DNA of 64,000 bases from Paralithodes platypus (Eukaryota > Arthropoda > Malacostraca > Decapoda > Lithodidae): positions 4,882,772-4,946,771 of the forward strand of contig CM064552.1 of assembly GCA_032716605.1 (NCBI GenBank), in the 5' to 3' direction. The position numbers and the translations under genes are program-made. Below the pieces are notes generated by a model that saw nothing but the letters and a program-made list of their open reading frames with translations, was not told the DNA's origin and searched no databases. Positions 9,762 through 20,394 of the stretch are shown piece by piece (within the stretch, counting starts at the first letter, position 1; each line of letters opens with the position of its first letter).

Positions 9762-9967
9762 CCACTTGAGGATTATGACGCATTTTGACAGTTTATTCTA
9801 GCTATTTTTAGACGATTATATTTAGATTAGGAAGGGTATATGAAAGTCAGAGGATTAATTTAGATAGCCTTAATCCTTTGACACCCATTGGTTCTTTCTA
9901 AGAAGTATGAAATCATTTAATGATAACCAAAATAAACTGTCATAATGCATCATAATCCTCAAGGGGT
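9762..9967. mobile_element. TTAA-flanked hairpin element, family D
   Basis: TTAA at 9758-9761 and 9968-9971. The ends are CCACTTGAGGATTATGACGC and GCATCATAATCCTCAAGGGG, with complementary cores GTTTATTCTAGCTAT and ATAACCAAAATAAACTG. Confidence 0.7.
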
Positions 9968-10299
9968 TTAAAATACAATTGGGTAGACAAAAATCTCTAG
10001 CTTTTTCCGACGACCCAGTACAGATAAGGAAAGAAAATGTAGAAAGGAATACTGTAAAAGGATACAGAAAAGGGAAAACTTAAAAATAGATTAGAAACTG
10101 AAACCAATCTACCTATGAATTCTGTCAAACAAACCAAAAAATGTGTTATAGTCTACGATAGTGGGTCTCAGCGACTGAGAAAATTACGGCCCACTTATAT
10201 GGCAATAGTTCCAGCTGATTGACTTGTACAGCCATGAATATTTAAACTTTTGTTAAGAATAATATTTACTACGAGACGAGACATTGATCACGATCGCAA

Positions 10300-10682
10300 G
10301 AGCCAATCACCTGGAATTATTACATATAGGTGGGCCGCAGGGATGCGGCGACCCCACCACCCGCCACTTTGGTGGTGCAATCAGCTTTTGGAGCAGTGGA
10401 CCACTGGTTCCTATCTTCAGAAAATTCCTGTGCTTAGTATACTTCCAGCCAGGGCCCCACTGGGGTAAATACAATAGTAAAACAGTGGTGGAACTGCCAT
10501 CTGGGTGAGAGACTACTCCTTCAGTGTTAAGGGCCATATAGGTTAATCCACGTAGTGGAAATGGCACTGTGGAGTGGGTCAGTGGAGGCATGTCTGGGAG
10601 CCTGGAGACAGTTTCTGCCCTGGCCATTCTTTTTGGGGCACTTCCTCTGAAAGCGAGGCATCAGATTGATGATGATGATGAT
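10300..10682 (+). mobile_element. Retroposon 3' end with (GAT)n tail
   Basis: A GC-richer block ends in GCGAGGCATCAG followed by TTGATGATGATGATGATGA at about 10665-10683. Microsatellite tails of this kind mark LINE or SINE 3' ends. No RT motif can be read. Flanks 10165-10195 (CTCAGCGACTGAGAAAATTA) and 10915-10960 (TAATTTTCTCAAAGTCGCTG) are inverted relative to each other, suggesting insertion within a TIR element. Confidence 0.45.
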
Positions 10683-11249
10683 GAGGTGGGCCGTAATTCA
10701 GGGTGTCACACGGAAGCACAGTCCATTATTATCAGTCTTTATTATTGTATGTGTAAAGATATAATTGTGGTTTATAGCTCAAATGATGTCTTTGGAAGTG
10801 ATATATAGACCAAAACAATGCTATTTCACGATAATTTTATTTTATCCCTTCAAGTGATCATTTTCATTTATTTCTTCTTATATTCATTCAAGTCTTCAAA
10901 CAAAATTGCTTCGGTTTGACACCCTGACGTAATTTTCTCAAAGTCGCTGAACCGCGTATGAATGTTAGCTTGGATGTGATTATGTTTAGCTAATAGGCAG
11001 TTTTCTCTTGTATAGCCCTTCACCGTCTACTTCAAGTCTTCAGTATTATGATCTGTAGTGATAGTAGTATAGATCCATTATTGTTTTCACTTTATACATG
11101 TACTGTACAGTAACTATAGTCCTTTCAACATAAGTAGGCCAGAAATTGTGACCTTTAACCTCTGTAACTCTAAAAGGGCTAGAGCAAACGGGCTGTACAT
11201 TTCCACATTCGTTTCCTGCTTATTTGTATTCGTAACTTCTGTAATTATA

Positions 11250-11425
11250 ATGAAAACTTGCAAAATAAACAAACCAAACAGGGACGACACAATATAAAGA
11301 CAAAAGAACTTATAAAAATTTGTTTGTGGAAATAACACTTTAGTAAAAATTAATTTTTGAAATAAAAGAACACAAAACCACCACATAGGATGTATATCAA
11401 TACATGAGCAAGTTAATCTGTTTCC
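11250..11425. repeat. Family G half element
   Basis: Contains AAAACTTGCAAAATAAACAA, ATATAAAGACAAAAGAACTT and the inner sequence CAAGTTAATCTGTTTCCCAA that lies between the arms of complete copies. Confidence 0.6.
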
Positions 11426-11448
11426 CAAGCAAATAAATCGCACATTTA

Positions 11449-11600
11449 ACTGTGTTGGTGGTGTAATGGTTAGATGCTTATATTTTGGGTGTGGTGTCCC
11501 GAGTTCGAATCCCGAGAGGACCATAATTATGCTTTCATTAATTTATTAAAGTGCATTGGGGTTTGTAATAGAGGATTAATGTTAAGAACAGTGTGTTCCA
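11449..11600 (+). mobile_element. tRNA-derived SINE
   Basis: The head has an A-box-like TGGTGTAATGGTTAGATG and a B-box-like GAGTTCGAATCCCG at pol III spacing, then a tail ATTAATTTATT...AGTGCATTGGGGTTTGTAAT. The 5' and 3' ends of the head do not form an acceptor stem, so it is not a tRNA gene. Same subfamily at 15109 (+), 37911 (-) and 50205 (-). Confidence 0.7.
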
Positions 11601-11814
11601 TAATATAACGACGCACTCTCGTCATGTTCAAGGAATTAGTAAATTTGGGAAGTTCAGGACGTTTGGTAAATTCTTTTAAATTCTGTATGAATAAAGAAAC
11701 TACAATTTATGTCAAAATGTTCTATTCAAACAAACTTCAAAGGGCTAGAGCAAGCGGGCTGTACATTTCTACATCCAATCCCTGGTTGACTCTTCCCCCC
11801 AAAACAAATTTCTA

Positions 11815-11992
11815 TGTGTATGAAGGAGACAAAAGGCAGGTTGCCTGTAACGAGTGTCTCCCAAATCGAAAAAGTGACAGGGCCGAATTCAAGGTACATT
11901 GGGGTCGAAATGCCTGGACACACATAGTTTAAAGCAGTTTTAAGTCATAGGATGAAGGAAAGATTCATTGAGGGAGAGAGTTCCAGAGTTCT
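11815..11992 (-). mobile_element. 5'-truncated jockey-like LINE 3' end
   Basis: On the minus strand it reads like LWNSLPQ-IFPSSYDLK and then GDTRYRQ-type sequence, matching the C-terminus and 3' UTR seen at 59520-59700. It ends near TATGTGTATGAAGGAGAC on the + strand. Other copies lie near 14711, 21225, 54535 and 61375. Confidence 0.6.
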
Positions 11993-12149
11993 AAATGGTA
12001 TAAATATTAGTTTGATTACTCTAGTTGTTTTTTAGTTATAGAGGTTAGTGGTTACAATATCTGGCCTACCTATAATGAATGGACTAGGCTATAGACATAA
12101 TTAAAGAGGCCATTGTGTGGAAGAGAAAATACTATCAAATTTAAAAGAG

Positions 12150-12160
12150 ATTTATATGTA

Positions 12161-12200
<40 letters not shown>

Positions 12201-12213
12201 CATCATCATCATC
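12150..12213 (+). repeat. (TTA)n/(TCA)n trinucleotide tract
   Basis: About 16 TTA units are followed by a few TCA units. Any reading frame across it is low-complexity Tyr or His and is not credited. Confidence 0.9.
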
Positions 12214-12343
12214 TTAGCAGCACTATATGTAAAATAGGTATGACAGTCTCTTCTTTGTATTACATATACAAAATGTATATGACAAAAGATAATACAGTAT
12301 TATGTATAGTTCATTCCTTATAAGTTGGACAAAAATCTTTGTC

Positions 12344-12520
12344 ACTAATCTTTATAACTAAAAAAGCGACAGGAGTAATCAAGCTAATATTTTTATTATT
12401 TAGGAAAGATCAGCCAGGGAATACATGAGGAAAATAACTGCCCATTTGCTCTAGCCCTTTTGGAGTAACAAAGGTTAAGGGTCATGATTTCTGACCTACC
12501 TATAATGAATGAACTATATA
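12344..12520. mobile_element. MITE family A, truncated
   Basis: Carries the family core CTTTATAACTAAAAAAGCGA, GCCCATTTGCTCTAGCCCTT and the end GACCTACCTATAATGAATGA. The left terminal repeat is missing. Confidence 0.6.
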
Positions 12521-12583
12521 TGTTGGAAAGGATAATATTTGACCCCCAAAATGTAAATGTGCGCGAGGTGCTTCAGATAAAAC

Positions 12584-12936
12584 AGCATGGCTAGTATTCA
12601 CAATAAACGCCTGAGACTGAATGACATGGCTAGTATTCACAATAAACGCCTGCAACTAAATGGCACAGCTTCAAAATATACGCCAGCCATTGAATGGCAC
12701 GGCTAGTATTCACAATAAACGCCTGCGACTGAATGGCATGGCTAGTATTCACAATAAACGCCTGTAACTGAATGGCAAAGCTAGTCTTATATTCACTATA
12801 AACGCCTGAGACAGAATGGCATGGCTAGTATTCACAATAAACGCCTGCGACTGAATGGCACGGCTAGTATTCACAATAAACGTCTGCAACTGAATGACAT
12901 GGCTAGTAAGTATTCACAATAAATGCCTGCAACTGA
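12584..12936 (+). repeat. 39-bp minisatellite, ~9 copies
   Basis: The unit is TGGCTAGTATTCACAATAAA followed by CGCCTGCGACTGAATGGCA, with scattered substitutions and two small indels. No start or stop pattern suggests coding. Confidence 0.9.
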
Positions 12937-13263
12937 CTACTACTACTGATTTCTAGCTAATGCTTGGCGATATATAAGTGACTGCTTGGATTATGCGCAC
13001 CCCCTGTGAATTGCCATACAGGTTGCTATCATTATTTAGATTGTGATTCCTTTAGGCCCTTCCAAAGCTGAGTAAAATACTCTTGCGGTAGCTTTAACAC
13101 TATCTGGTGCAACATCTTGGGAAATACTGTATAATGATAATTTGTTTAATCGTTATTGAAGGTTTTGCTTGCTTTTGCCCTTGTTGAGCAATGTATTTTT
13201 AAGTTTGCCTTTAGACTAAAATAATGCTTTCCCAGACCCTCTTCAAACTAAGAAAATATACTC

Positions 13264-13372
13264 TCCCCAGACCACTTCAAGTTAATATACTCCCCCCAGA
13301 CCACTTCAAGTTAATATACTCCCCCCAGACCACTTCAAGTTAATATACTCCCCCCAGACCACTTCAAGTTAA
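13264..13372 (+). repeat. 29-bp minisatellite, ~4 copies
   Basis: The unit ACCACTTCAAGTTAATATAC plus TCCCCCCAG repeats with nearly perfect identity. Confidence 0.9.
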
Positions 13373-13375
13373 TTA

Positions 13376-13560
13376 TGTACATTTTTTAGTAAAACTGGCC
13401 AAAGTCCGGTTTCTCATAAATTGCAGGCTCGCTATCACACACCCAGAAAAAATTGACGCCTGATGGAGTGAAATGTTTTATAATAGTCAAACTAATCAGG
13501 TGAAACGTCTTAAAATCTCCAAACTAATGAGTGAAACAGAAAGGGTACCCAAAATGACCC
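13376..13560 (-). repeat. Family F fragment
   Basis: Contains GCAGGCTCGCTATCACACAC, CTTAAAATCTCCAAACTAAT and GTGAAACAGAAAGGGTACCC, which match the family F backbone ('ggcgagcgatagcgagcctg' on the other strand). Family F is the commonest repeat in the window. Confidence 0.65.
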
Positions 13561-13639
13561 GCCACTCACCAGACAGGGTTAATAAAGGGGTTAACAAGAA
13601 TGTGAATTACCGCAGGGCATAGATCTCTCTTTTATTTCA

Positions 13640-14060
13640 TAACAAAACAATATTTTAGTAAGCGTTATTTTGACATAGCGATTTTGATAAGTTATTTTGC
13701 CTTTATAATGTCTGTCCAAGTTTTGGTTTGTTTGGTTTGCAAGTTTTACATTTTAATTGAATATTATAAGTCGTTATACACGGTTCATTACAGATCTCCC
13801 TCGATTTACGATTGGGTTACGTTCCTGAAATTATAATGTAAAACTTGCAAAATAAACAAACCAAAGCAGGGACGACGCAATATACACAATATAAAGGCAA
13901 AAGAACTAATCAAAATCGCTATGTGGAAATAACACTAATCAAATTAAATCATGAAATAAAGTGCTTTGGTTTATCTCAAAACCACCACATAGGGTGTACA
14001 TCACTACATCAGCAAGTTAATCTGTTTCCCAAGCAAATTAATCGCCCATATAACAACGAT
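13640..14060. repeat. Family G long hairpin, complete copy
   Basis: The left arm TAGTAAGCGTTATTTTGACA ... GGTTTGCAAGTTTTACATTT and right arm AATGTAAAACTTGCAAAATA ... CGCTATGTGGAAATAACACT are complementary over more than 100 bp. Unlike other copies, the spacer holds a CTCGATTTACGATTGGGTTA segment. Confidence 0.7.
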
Positions 14061-14204
14061 CTTAAATTGAAAAATCATATAGCAAACCCTAAAATTAATG
14101 GGGTAAATAGGGATGCATTCTCGGACCAACCAAAACTAAAACGCAAAAAACTTAAAGCCTATAATATTATAATAAATCGGGGCATCGGATAGTGAGGGAG
14201 ATCT

Positions 14205-14545
14205 TTTAGGTAGGCCAGAAAACGTCAACCCTAACCTCTGTAACTCAAAAAGAGCCAGAGCAAATGGGCTGTGAATGTCCACACCTATTCCCTGGCTGAC
14301 TTGGAAATGTAATTCAAAAAGGGCTAGAGCAAATGGGCTGTGAATGTCCACACCTATTCCCTTGTCGACTTGGAAATGTAACTAAAAGTGCGCTAGAGAA
14401 AATGGGCTGTGAATTCATACACCTATTCCCTTGCTGACTCTTCCAAATGGGTAGAAATATTTGCTTGATTACGGTCATCGTTTTGGAGTTCTAGAGGTTA
14501 GTGGTGAAGATTTCCGGCCTACTGATAATAAATGAACTACTGTTG
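14205..14545. mobile_element. MITE family A with an internal triplication
   Basis: The segment AGAGCAAATGGGCTGTGAAT ... GACTTGGAAATGTAA occurs about three times in tandem (units near 14250, 14315 and 14385). The outer parts GTAGGCCAGAAAACGTCAAC and TTTCCGGCCTACTGATAATA are normal family ends. Confidence 0.7.
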
Positions 14546-15062
14546 TATTGTTGTGTGCGGGCAAAGCTTGTAAAGTAGTGATGGACTGTAAAAGACCCTG
14601 TAGTAAGAGAAAGTGGCCATCATCTTTGGACGCCATTTTGGTGCCTCGGTTATCAAAGACTGAGGTATTATTTTATATTTGATCTTGAAGAATGTTCTAT
14701 TTTTATTTTATTTTCCATATGTAGGCTATGGAGGAGACAAAAGGGAGGTTGCCTGTAACGAGTGTCTCCCTCAAAGTCAAAAGAGTGACAGAGCCTAATT
14801 CAAGGGACGTTGGATTCAAAATGCCTGGACACACGAAGCTTAAAGCAGTCTTAAGTCATAGGATGAAGGAAAGATTGATTGAGGGAGAGAGTTCCAGAGT
14901 TCACTTGTTGAGAAAAGACCAAACTATATATACTGTACCAGTATTCCCATTTGTTTATTATGGGTGTGGAGATATTTGAGCATAAAGAAAGGATAATATG
15001 ACCAGTGGCACTAAGATGGGGGGGAGGTTTGCCGATCTCTGTTACTCTAGGGTCTCTAATGT
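14545..15062. repeat. Family J copy interrupted by a LINE end
   Basis: Matches 9430-9750 on both sides of the insertion: GGCCATC, GGACGCCATTTTGGTGCCTC on the left, ACTGTACCAGTATTCCCATT and ACCAGTGGCACTAAGATGG on the right. Confidence 0.6.
14711..14897 (-). mobile_element. 5'-truncated jockey-like LINE 3' end
   Basis: Reads on the minus strand GTLSLNQSFLHPMT-DCFKLR and VSRHFESNVP, the remnants of the ELWNSLP...SYDLNCFK...VSRHFGST C-terminus seen at 59520-59620. It sits inside family J. Confidence 0.6.
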
Positions 15063-15108
15063 GGCGTACTGTATATACCAGTTTAGCATTTATATATATA
15101 ACTTGTGT

Positions 15109-15240
15109 TGGTGGTGTAATGGTTTAGATGCTTATGTTCTTGGTGTGGTGTCCCGAGAGGACCATACGCTTTTATTAGTTTATTCAAGTACATTGGGGTT
15201 TGTAATTGATGATTAATGTTAAGAATGGGGTGTTACTTAT
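15109..15240 (+). mobile_element. tRNA-derived SINE, B box partly deleted
   Basis: Head GTTGGTGGTGTAATGGTTTA and tail AAGTACATTGGGGTTTGTAA as in 11449-11600, but about 11 bp around the B box (GTTCGAATCCC) are gone, so internal pol III initiation is unlikely. Confidence 0.65.
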
Positions 15241-15410
15241 ACCAAAGATACATGAAGGAGTGCTTTAGTTTTAGGTACTGTATCGCCTTATTTCCTCTTA
15301 TAGCCCATGTCGCACGAGCAAGCTAAATACAACGTCTCTGCGTCGTATTCACTTATTTCTCTTTACTTGATGAAAAATTGTGAATCTGCTATGTCTCTGC
15401 GTCGTATTTA

Positions 15411-15617
15411 CCCCTTCAACACGAAGACGCAATTTTCATCGTATTCCGGTTACCATTAGACAATTTTCTTTAGCTTATAATCTACCTGTAGGATTCATAG
15501 GGGTAAAGACGATCTCAATAAACTCTGATCAACATAGGTCCTTCTTAAACTGCATAATTATAATCATCTAATTTTAGCCAGAATCAAAGGTAAAGAGGCA
15601 GCATAGTGCTGAAGGGG
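15411..15617. mobile_element. TTAA-type hairpin element with CCCCTTCA ends
   Basis: The ends CCCCTTCAACACGAAGACGC and GCATAGTGCTGAAGGGG are followed by TTAA at 15618. The left flank is TTTA. The core (ACCATTAGACAATTTTCTTT ... AATCATCTAATTTTAGCC) matches families B and D. A sister copy is at 37004-37210. Confidence 0.6.
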
Positions 15618-15840
15618 TTAATGCCAAGTTTTCACAAATAACAACATATCTTGCTACAAAATCAACGTAATAGCCGAGTAACCAAGAGAGTAGCAAGGCA
15701 ATTTACCCTCAGCTGGAAAAAAATTGACTTTAGTATATAAGACAAACATTCTTATAACTTATATATTTCTTTTTGTTTTTATTATTGTTTATTGTGTCGG
15801 TACAACTTGACCTAGCGATTCGTGACAAACGCCTAATATT

Positions 15841-16075
15841 CATGGCCACCCCTTCTCGGGAATTACGGCGTCTGGCTGGCTGGTATTATTGGTGTGGTGA
15901 AGCCATTGATTTCGGGAGCTGATGAGTGATTGGTACTTCTGTATGCTTGTGTTCTTGCTTTTTGTGGGCATACTGTTATATGTGTTTTTCACCTCATTTT
16001 TCCTTTTGTGTGTCTCTTGTCGATCCTCCCTACCCCTTGTGGGAGTAAGGGCTGGCTACTGTCTGACTGACTAAT
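15841..16075 (+). mobile_element. Retroposon 3' end, family C, (GACT)n tail
   Basis: It begins GGCCACCCCTTCTCGGGAAT, like the LINE end at 2890, then GATTTCGGGAGCTGATGAGT, CCTCCCTACCCCTTGTGGGA and a GTCTGACTGACT tail. The later part recurs at 36236-36530 (+) and 60988-61125 (-). Confidence 0.6.
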
Positions 16076-16079
16076 TTGT

Positions 16080-16440
16080 ATGTATTGTGAGTCATATGAT
16101 ATGATGTTAATGGATACTTTGTTGGTGTATAAAAAATGTAGAGTGGACAAACTTTGTTATAACTTATTTCTTCATGTTTTGATTATGTTATTATATTTTG
16201 GTTTGTTTATTTAACAAGTTTTACATTATAAATTGTATATTGTATGACTATAATTGTATAATTAGTGTGTATTGAGAGTCTTATGATTGTATTGTTACTT
16301 TGTTAGTGTATATTTTCTTGGTATATTACAGTATGTTTGTATGTTATAAGTTACATGATTGCATTGATTGTACTGAGAACATGACATACTCAGAACTTGA
16401 CACCCTCTGATCAGTGCAGGATTCTACTGTATATATATTT
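16080..16440. other. AT-rich stretch, no gene seen
   Basis: Contains repeated TATTGTGAGTCATATGAT-like phrases and a family G trace (TTTTGGTTTGTTTATTTAAC at 16195-16215). Nothing coding was recognised. Confidence 0.5.
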
Positions 16441-16499
16441 TTTTCTTTGATTTATTATGTTTTTTACACACACCAATGTCACATCTAAACTCAATTAAT

Positions 16500-16605
16500 G
16501 AAATCAACAAATACATGTGGCACTCCGAGGACTCGAATCCAGGATACTCACATCAAAATTCCGCGCACTATGCATTACGTTATCAAGACAGTTTAGTCGA
16601 GCACC
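16500..16605 (-). mobile_element. tRNA-derived SINE (second subfamily)
   Basis: The reverse strand reads AACTGTCTTGATAACGTAAT, then GGATTCGAGTCCTCGGAGTG as the B box, then CATGTATTTGTTGATTTCAT. Similar copies are at 27160 (-), 35239 (+) and 56671 (+). Confidence 0.6.
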
Positions 16606-16734
16606 AGGGATATTAGTTAGTTATGTAGAGCAGATTAACCAGACCACTGGAACAGACAAATATAAAGTATAGAGTGGTCACAAAACATTTGCCCGTAGGC
16701 ATAATATTTAATTTAAAATATATGAAAACTTGAA

Positions 16735-16945
16735 AAGGGGGCAGGGGGCTAGGAATCCTCCTCCCCTTGTATAATTCTCCTACTCGACGAGACAGAGAAA
16801 TGGGCGAGAGAACGCGAAAGTGGTCCTGGACCCTGAGAATAAGAAATTTAAATGTTGTTTCTGTTCGGGCTCTGTCTCGTGTCGGCCACCCCCAGCAATG
16901 GGGTTTGTGCCTGAGTATATACATACATACATACACTGTACATGA
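16735..16945 (+). mobile_element. Retroposon family L with (CATA)n tail
   Basis: GGAATCCTCCTCCCCTTGTA, GGTCCTGGACCCTGAGAATA, GGCCACCCCCAGCAATGGGG and a TATATACATACATACATAC tail. Copies are at 55866 (-), 58060 (+) and 60340 (-), with partial copies at 26230 and 47160. Confidence 0.6.
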
Positions 16946-16965
16946 AAAGGTGGCACCACACGGTA

Positions 16966-17400
16966 TCCCCATGTATTTAAATGTTAAACTTACACAACAT
17001 ACAGACCAAAACAAGAACTGCACAATATAAACAAAACAAGAACTGCACAATATAAACAAAACAAGAACTGCACAATATAAACAAAACAAGAACTGCATAA
17101 TATAAACAAACAAGAACTGCACAATATAAACAAAACAAGAACTGCACAATATAAACAAAACAAGAACTGCACAATATAAACAAAACAAGAACTGCACAAT
17201 ATAAACAAAACAAGAACTGCACAATATAAACAAAACAAGAACTGCACAATATAAACAAAACAAGAACTGCACAATATAAACAAAACAAGAACTGCACAAT
17301 ATAAACAAAACAAGAACTGCACAATATAAACAAAAAAAGGACATCAAAATCACATTGAAGATTTAGCAAAACAATGCTATGAAGAAAAAAAAACACACAA
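16966..17400. repeat. Family G copy with expanded 25-bp tandem array
   Basis: About 13 units of CAAAACAAGAACTGCACAAT plus ATAAA span about 17009-17335 and lie between normal family G ends (ACTTACACAACATACAGACC on the left, ATTGAAGATTTAGCAAAACA on the right). One unit has lost an A and one has a C-to-T change. The long Cys/Phe/Val reading frame on the minus strand is an artefact of the 25-bp period. Confidence 0.85.
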
Positions 17401-17689
17401 AACATAAATTACATGATAATTCCCTATGGACAAATGTTTTGTAACCGATCTGTATATGTGAATGCTACTGTAGATGGTACTTAAAACTTGTTACAATAGA
17501 CTTTCATTAGTTTCATTGATTTCATTAATTAGGTTTATTTGTAAGTTAATTGGTGGGTTGGTGATAATAGGAATATAAATGGTGCAGCTTTCTATAAATA
17601 TTTTCTCAGACTGTGGCAAACAGTAATCTGTGGAGTTAAATCTGTTGAGAAGCAAGAGTTTCTGATCGGATCTGAAAATCTTTGGTTGA

Positions 17690-17880
17690 AGGGAGATTTT
17701 GATTTTATTATATAAATCGACACCTAAGTGGCATGAAAGGTCTTGGAATTGACAAAGTAATGAGGCGAAAGGTCTTAAAATAGCCAAGCTAATGGGATGA
17801 ATGTCTTAAAATCTCAAAGCTAATGGAGCTAAATACGAGGGAGGAGGTGGTACAGAAACATCACCCCTTTAACTTTAAGT
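17690..17880 (-). repeat. Family F fragment
   Basis: Backbone phrases ATCGACACCTAAGTGGCATG, GCGAAAGGTCTTAAAATAGC and ATCTCAAAGCTAATGGAGCT. It ends in CACCCCTTTAAC. Confidence 0.65.
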
Positions 17881-18094
17881 GACGGATACAATAACGATAA
17901 TATCTATTTTGCGTTTCTATCAGTAAGCTAGTGTAAAAATACTTCATTATTATCATATGTTTTTCTTTACATACCAGTAATAACTAGTCCAAGCGGACTA
18001 TAGGTCTGCGTGGCCGTGTTAACTCCGAGGCGTATAGCGCGACGCACAGGATAACATTTTTAAAAAGGGCTCCGTTACGGCCTAGAGGATAGAT

Positions 18095-18215
18095 CAGATT
18101 ATATGCATTAAAATGTAAACCTTGCAAACTAAGCAAACCAAAACTGGGACAAAGACAATATAAAGGTAAAATAACTGATCAAAATCGCTATGTGGAAACA
18201 ACGCTTACTAAAATA
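18095..18215. repeat. Family G half element
   Basis: AATGTAAACCTTGCAAACTA, AAACTGGGACAAAGACAATA and CGCTATGTGGAAACAACGCT match one arm of the hairpin family. Confidence 0.6.
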
Positions 18216-18533
18216 ACATTAATTTGGTTCATTAATAACCGAGAAATAGCAATTTACACTAAGCATCGCCCTAACAATAACAACATGAGTGGCGGGTAGA
18301 GGTTCTTCGCTTCGTTCGCGGACCTAAAAACAGGAAGTCCATGAGTTTTAGGAGTGACTACACAAGGCTGCTCTCTCACTTTACCACAAGCAGATTTTAT
18401 GCAACTTTTTGTAGCAAGATTGTTCTACATTGATGTTGACAGCTAAATGTACCTGGGATGGGAGAGAGATGGTGAAAAAATTACTGTGATTTAATTTTTA
18501 TTCCAAAAGATAAATTTAGTCAACAAAGAAATT

Positions 18534-18748
18534 ATTATAATAGTATATGGCCAGTATAGTGTATATACTACCAGATATTATAATAGTATATGGCCAGTAT
18601 AGTGTATATACTACCAGATATTATAATAGTATATGGCCAGTATAGTGTATATACTACCAGATATTATAATAGTATATGGCCAGTATAGTGTATATACTAC
18701 CAGATATTATAATAGTATATGGCCAGTATAGTGTATATACTACCAGAT
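18534..18748 (+). repeat. 43-bp tandem array, five perfect copies
   Basis: The unit ATTATAATAGTATATGGCCA plus GTATAGTGTATATACTACCAGAT repeats exactly five times (215 bp) with no visible differences. The arms AGTATAT/ATATACT inside each unit are inverted. Confidence 0.95.
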
Positions 18749-18749
18749 A

Positions 18750-20390
18750 TTTTATTTTGTCTGGAAATCAATGTTTGACCAGGATAATATAAAAATGCTA
18801 GTGGGTGGGAATAGTGTGTAGTTTATTAGCATTGAATGCATTAAAATAGAGAATGATTGAGTTTACAGTATTGTATTTGGTGACTCAACAACTCAACCAG
18901 TGGCAAATCAACCGATAAGGGTGAAATCTGAGTTCCGGGCATGGAGGGTTAAGGGCGAGTCAGGCGAAGGTTCCGCCCGTTAATTGCCATGTCCTTAATT
19001 GTCCCTGTTAAGTCAATCCTCCGCTTACGCGAGAATATAGGCAACACGAGGCCTTGCGTAATGGGAATAACATACCTTATGGCATTAATTACATTGTGCA
19101 CCACCCGCCTCCGGACCCTCAAATTTACACCATCTATTTAAGTTTCCTGGGACAAATTTAAGTTGTTATGGAATGTATTAACATCATAACAGTTAAACAA
19201 AATGGAAAATTAATTAAAGGATGTCATATTTATCTCAAATGAAGAGTAGGAAGGCTTGATTAGCTAGAAGGAAGGTTCCGAGGCGGGTGGGGCGAATTAA
19301 GGTACCCCGGCCCTGGCTCGGTTAATATTATAGTTTCCCTTGTGTGAGGGAGGTGGGGGGGATCGCCTAAGTGGATTTTTTTACGGATTTCCTTCTCTTA
19401 ACATTCCCGATTTGTGTACATGGTACCACCCTGGCATAAAATGGAGTCTCAGGTTCTGGACCACCCCCTTGTGTAAGTGGAGGATCGCACAAATGGATCA
19501 CGCGTAAGCGGAGGATCGACTGTACTTGAATTGAGAAATTAAACTCACATGATAGAAAAACTTTATTGTGATGACATAACAAGTGTCGTGTCATCACAAT
19601 AAAAACTATTTTCCGTTATGTGGGTCTAACTTCTCCATTCAAGTATTCACGGCGCTGTGAAGGTCTCTTCCCAACCAATACTGTTAGGTTAGGTTAGGCC
19701 AAATTAGGTTAGTACTGCACTTTGAAATGGCACTGAATTGGTTAACCCTGATTGATTTGGCACTGGTTAAGTTGTCCGGGAACAATTATATTTATTTTGT
19801 TGTGGCATTTAGATTTATTTGAAATTTATGTCAAGTAATTTACTGTACTGTATTTTTTGTAACGGTTTGATTATGTAACATTGAGATGTGTGTGGTAAGA
19901 GGATAAATGAATAATGATGGCAGAAGTCAATAGTGAAAGGTAATGATTAAGACAGGAGAGTTGAGTCATGAACATGATTTGAAATTAATGTTAAGTTCTG
20001 TACTGTAATTTTTACCTGTGTTAGATTGGGATAAAGATAATTGTCTGTTGATTATAATTTTGACAGTAAGGTACTAATGTGTGTACTACATATGTATTTT
20101 GGTTTGACATGAGAGTTGAATACTGAACTATAATAGGGAACAGATTAAATTATAGAAAAGAAGAGATGCAAAGGTAATGAATTGGTGAGTATAGTAAGAA
20201 TATATAACTGAAATATATTTACAGTCATTCATATGAAGGTGGAGCTTTTTTTTTCATGAACATACATAATTATGTACATACATAAATTTAAAGGCCGAGT
20301 GCAACACAAGAAATGCGGTTCCGGTCTCATGTCCTAATAGCGGCGCTCCAGGCTGGCCTGTTCAGAGCTGCCTAACATGTCAGGTTTTAT
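18750..20390. other. No gene seen; short TTAGG motif and solo element ends
   Basis: Holds TTAGGTTAGGTTAGG at 19684-19698, two CCGCTTACGC/GTAAGCGGAGGAT-type phrases (about 19020 and 19500), and GGCATGGAGGGTTAA at 18940-18953, which resembles the right end of the element at 4347. No exon-like reading frame. Confidence 0.4.
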
Positions 20391-20394
20391 AATT

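Larger units (their letters stand above)
11113..12075. mobile_element. MITE A halves separated by nested insertions
   Basis: The left end TATAGTCCTTTCAACATAAG (11116 on, to about 11220) and right end GGCCTACCTATAATGAATGG (to about 12075) are the two ends of one family A element. Between them lie a half of family G (11250-11425), a SINE (11449-11600) and an antisense LINE 3' end (11815-11992). The assignment of both ends to one insertion is an inference. Confidence 0.45.

Noticed and set aside
11449..11523. Possible functional tRNA genes here and at 35239, 37911, 50205, 56671 and 23092
   Set aside because: The B boxes are good, but no acceptor stem can pair, copies recur with shared non-tRNA tails, and anticodon arms are poor. 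These are SINE heads.
16613..17405. Long minus-strand reading frames with repeated FVYIVQFLFCLYCAVLVL-like sequence resembling a membrane protein
   Set aside because: They are translations of a 25-bp tandem array in three frames. The period of 25 shifts the frame each unit and no start or family context exists.
18534..18748. CRISPR-like array (regular 43-bp units)
   Set aside because: Units are identical with no unique spacers, and the genome is eukaryotic. It is a plain tandem repeat.
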